A stretch of 7,265 bases of DNA from contig JACRCS010000799.1 of the NCBI GenBank assembly GCA_016218905.1, forward strand, positions 1 through 7,265, in the 5' to 3' direction. Made by a program: the position numbers and the translations under genes. Within the stretch, counting starts at the first letter, position 1. Each line of letters starts with the position of its first letter. This DNA is from Deltaproteobacteria bacterium. Lineage in GTDB: Bacteria > Desulfobacterota_C > Deferrisomatia > Deferrisomatales > JACRMM01. Below the pieces are notes generated by a model. The model was given only the letters and a program-made list of their open reading frames with translations. It made no database searches and was not told where the DNA came from. Shown here in pieces: positions 4,838 through 7,265 of this stretch.

Positions 4838-6411
4838 AGACCAACCGCGCACGGCTGATCGGCACGGTGCTCCCCGCGGTCTTCGCCACAGTCGCCTTCG
4901 CGGGCCGCGGCGACCTGCGGCGGGAGATCGACGCCTACGAGCCGCCGGCGTTCTACCGGTCCGCCCTGACCCCCCCGGTGCACGAGAGCCGCCCGGGCGA
5001 GGCTTCGGCCGACGACTTCGAGGCCCAGCGAGCGAAGCTCCAGGCTGCCAGGGCCGCTTGGCAGAGGGCGCTCGAGGAGACCCCCCGCGAACGGCCCGCG
5101 TTCTTCACGCCGGAGCCCGCCCGACTGGAGCGGCTCCGGGCTGCAGCCGAGACGCCGGAGGCGACCGCGAGGGCGCTCTCGGCCGGCTTCGCGCTCGAGG
5201 ACCTGGAGGTGCTCGCGCTGCTCCGCAACCGTGCGGTACAGACGAAGGAGCGGGAGTTCCGGGCGGCACTGGAGGCCTACGCCCAGGTGGAGAACCTCGA
5301 CACGATCCTGCGCCGATACTCGACCTTCACGGCAGGCCTCATGGGCGCCGTGGGCGGGCGGGAGGACCCCGGCGCCATCGCCGCCCGGTTTCCTTTCCCC
5401 GGCGTGCTCGCGCTCAAGGGCGAGGTGGCGGAGCAGGAGGTGAAGGCGGCGTGGGAAGAGCTCGAGATTGCGCGCCGAAGAGCCGTTACGGGCGCGCGAA
5501 GGGCGTACTGGGAGCTCCTCTACACCCACGACGCCCGGGAGAGCATGACCCGGATGCTCGATCTGATGGAGAACCTCCGCTCGGCTACGACCTCTCGGTA
5601 CGAGGCGGGGCAGACGAGCTATCAGGACCTGATCAGGGTAGGCATCGAGCAGGAGAAGACGCGCGAGGAGCTCGTGACGATGGGCCGAATGCAGGGGAAC
5701 ATGGAGTCCGAGATCCGGGAGCTCGTCGCCCTGGCGCCGGACTTCGCCATCGGACTTCCGGCGCGCCACCATGGTGCCGGCGGTGTACCGGCCCTGGACG
5801 GCCTCAACCGCGCCGCCCTCGAGAAGCGGCAGGAGCTGCGGCGGATGCGCGCGATGGTGGGGAAGATGGAGCGGATGATCGAGATGCAGGAGACGATGAT
5901 CTACCCGCCCTACAGCCTCGGCCTCTCGCTGCGCGACCCGAACGAGATCTCCCGGGTGGGCAAGGCTGGGGGCATGGGCGGCGAAGCCGGAGGCGGAGAC
6001 CCCAGCTTCCCCACGACGACCTCGGCCTCCATGGGAGAGGGACTGCCGAAGATGCCGTGGTTCGGCCTGGAGGACGCCTACCTCCGGGAGACCCGACAGA
6101 AACTCGCGGCCCAGAGGAAGGAGCTGGAGATGGAGGAACTCGCCACGGTGCTGGGCGTTCGACAAGCGTGGTTCAAGCTCGACAAGGCGGTGCGGGAGGG
6201 CGGGCTCTACGAGGACCGGGTCCGCGTGCTCACCGAGTCCGCCCTGGAGGCCTCCAACCGCGGGTACTCCACCGGGAAGGTGATGTTTGCCGACGTGATC
6301 GAAGCCTACACCGGATGGCTCAACGTGAGGCTCTCGACCGCGCGGGCCCGGGCAGACGCCGGCATCGCGCGAGCCGGGCTCGAGGAAGCCGTGGGAGGGT
6401 CGCTACGATGA
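4834..6411 (+). CDS. Second, divergent TolC-like outer-membrane efflux protein
   Basis: A 525-residue protein with outer-membrane factor architecture but little obvious identity to the gene before it. The ATG at 4834 overlaps the upstream stop as ATGA and has GGGAGGG six bases upstream. A signal peptide is likely (1-23, ending AFA). Residues about 25-120 form a charged, largely helical N-terminal extension. The OEP repeat can still be followed: YEAGQTSYQDLIRVGIEQEK (256-275) mirrors YSTGKVMFADVIEAYTGW (478-495), and each follows a long helix containing ARRAYWELLY (221-230) or GVRQAWFKLD (441-450). The first strand region ends with FPFPGVLALKGEVA (186-199), like the IPLPGK turn of the family. 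The second (357-411) carries a Gly/Ser/Thr-rich insert at about 376-402. Methionines recur at 3-4 residue spacing in three helices. It could be a partner, an alternative duct or a periplasmic accessory; the family is fairly sure, the exact role is not. Confidence 0.82.
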   Translation: MKTNRARLIGTVLPAVFATVAFAGRGDLRREIDAYEPPAFYRSALTPPVHESRPGEASADDFEAQRAKLQAARAAWQRALEETPRERPAFFTPEPARLERLRAAAETPEATARALSAGFALEDLEVLALLRNRAVQTKEREFRAALEAYAQVENLDTILRRYSTFTAGLMGAVGGREDPGAIAARFPFPGVLALKGEVAEQEVKAAWEELEIARRRAVTGARRAYWELLYTHDARESMTRMLDLMENLRSATTSRYEAGQTSYQDLIRVGIEQEKTREELVTMGRMQGNMESEIRELVALAPDFAIGLPARHHGAGGVPALDGLNRAALEKRQELRRMRAMVGKMERMIEMQETMIYPPYSLGLSLRDPNEISRVGKAGGMGGEAGGGDPSFPTTTSASMGEGLPKMPWFGLEDAYLRETRQKLAAQRKELEMEELATVLGVRQAWFKLDKAVREGGLYEDRVRVLTESALEASNRGYSTGKVMFADVIEAYTGWLNVRLSTARARADAGIARAGLEEAVGGSLR

Positions 6412-7265
6412 ACGAGGACGTCGAAATCCCCGCAGGGACTCGGGAGCCGAAGCGACGCGTTCGGATCGGCCGGTTCGTTGCGGTTCTGGTCGTCCTTCTC
6501 GCGGTGGCCGGCGGCGTGGGCTACCGGCTCGGGCTCTTCGGCCCCCACGGCCGGGAGAAGGTCGCCGAGGGCAGGAGCGAGAAGTACACCTGCGGGATGC
6601 ACCCGTGGATCATCTCCGACAAGCCCGGCGAGTGCCCCATCTGTGGCATGAAGCTTACGAAGATCTCCGAGACGCCCCCGCCGGCCGAGGCCGCCAAACA
6701 GATGAACGAGGCGGAGGAGTTCTTTGCCGAGGAGCCGGCGGCGCAGAAGGGTCCCCGCAAGATCCTCTACTACCGCAATCCCATGAACCCGAGCATCACC
6801 TCCCCCGTCCCAATGAAGGACGAGATGGGGATGGACTACGTCCCCGTGTACTCCGATGAGGTGGCCGCAGCCGGCGCGGCAGGCCCCCCGGGCCTCGCGA
6901 CGATCCGTGTCGGCCAGGAGGCCCTCACGCTCGCCGGCGTGCAGACGGCGGCGGCGACGCGCGAACGCCTGGCGCGGTCGGTGCGCACGGTCGGCATCGT
7001 GGTGCCGGACGAGACCCGGGTGCGGCACGTGCACACGAAGATCGACGGCTGGGTGGAGAAGCTCCACATCAGCTTCATGGGCCAGGTCGTCCGGCGCGGC
7101 CAGCCGATCCTCTCGATCTACGCGCCCGAGCTCCTGGCGAGCCAGGAGGAGTTCCTCCGGGCCCAGGAGACGGCGGCGAAGTTCGCGAGCTCGCCGAGCC
7201 CGGACGTGCGGCGGCTCGGCGAGGAGCTCGTCCGGGCGGCTCGCCGGCGGCTCGAGCTCTTCGAC
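6408..7265 (+). CDS. CusB-like efflux RND periplasmic adaptor with two heavy-metal-binding domains (partial)
   Basis: The N-terminal 286 residues of a membrane-fusion adaptor that links an inner-membrane RND pump to the outer-membrane duct and may hand over metal ions. The ATG at 6408 overlaps the preceding stop as ATGA, with GGGAGGG eight bases upstream. A basic stretch (14-22) and hydrophobic helix (23-43) anchor it in the inner membrane. The first metal-binding domain (60-83) has C62, M64, H65 and the CPICGM motif (C76, C79, M81). The second (119-148) follows the same plan but lacks cysteines: M126 keeps its place, C79 corresponds to M140, and M136 and M142 add thioether ligands. The beta-barrel/lipoyl part begins near 163, with the family segment KIDGWVEKLHISFMGQVVRRGQ at 211-232 and PILSIYAPELLASQEEF at 233-249 leading into the helical hairpin. 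The rest lies past the right edge. Copper or silver is likely from the CusB resemblance; metal specificity is inferred. Confidence 0.92.
   Translation, partial: MNEDVEIPAGTREPKRRVRIGRFVAVLVVLLAVAGGVGYRLGLFGPHGREKVAEGRSEKYTCGMHPWIISDKPGECPICGMKLTKISETPPPAEAAKQMNEAEEFFAEEPAAQKGPRKILYYRNPMNPSITSPVPMKDEMGMDYVPVYSDEVAAAGAAGPPGLATIRVGQEALTLAGVQTAAATRERLARSVRTVGIVVPDETRVRHVHTKIDGWVEKLHISFMGQVVRRGQPILSIYAPELLASQEEFLRAQETAAKFASSPSPDVRRLGEELVRAARRRLELFD

Noticed and set aside
3362..4852. Long antisense open frame across the first TolC-like gene (496 codons)
   Set aside because: It is a GC-driven shadow: Leu/Arg/Gly/Glu-rich with no domain, while the plus strand has a signal peptide and clear OEP repeats.
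4759..6165. Long antisense open frame across the second TolC-like gene
   Set aside because: Same reason: His/Leu/Arg-rich translation without motifs, opposite a gene with coherent family features.

Overview
This GC-rich window holds two divergently oriented gene clusters separated by a gap of about 430 bases. Minor use of GTG and TTG starts, dense packing and 4-base gene overlaps point to a high-GC bacterium. The efflux genes imply a Gram-negative (two-membrane) envelope. The taxon cannot be fixed from the sequence alone. A soil or sediment lineage such as Methylomirabilota/Rokubacteria or a former deltaproteobacterial group is a low-confidence guess.

Left half, minus strand (about 1-3072): a branched-chain amino acid type ABC importer in the order livH, livM, livG, livF when read along its own strand. 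livH and livM are the two membrane permeases; livG and livF are the two ATPases, with livF cut by the window edge. Each gene overlaps the next by four bases (GTGA, GTGA, ATGA), so the set is almost certainly one transcript with coupled translation. No periplasmic substrate-binding protein (livK/livJ type) lies in the window, so the exact substrate is open.

Middle (3073-3502): a non-coding divergent regulatory region. It contains a long imperfect palindrome built on both arms from 9-base units around ATGGGA/TCCCAT, a convincing sigma-54 (-24/-12) promoter sequence facing the right-hand genes, and a weak sigma-70-like promoter facing livH.

Right half, plus strand (3503-7265): the start of a heavy-metal RND efflux operon. 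Two different TolC/CusC-like outer-membrane factor genes lie in tandem, followed by a CusB-like periplasmic adaptor with two N-terminal heavy-metal-binding domains. The adaptor is cut by the right edge. All three genes are joined by ATGA overlaps. An RND pump (cusA/czcA type) is expected just beyond the window. Copper or silver is the likeliest substrate, but other soft or divalent metals are not excluded.

Most notable points: the sigma-54 promoter with a long palindrome at enhancer distance upstream; the duplicated and strongly diverged outer-membrane factor; the methionine-lined predicted helices in the second of these; and the paired Cys-type and Met-type metal-binding domains of the adaptor.
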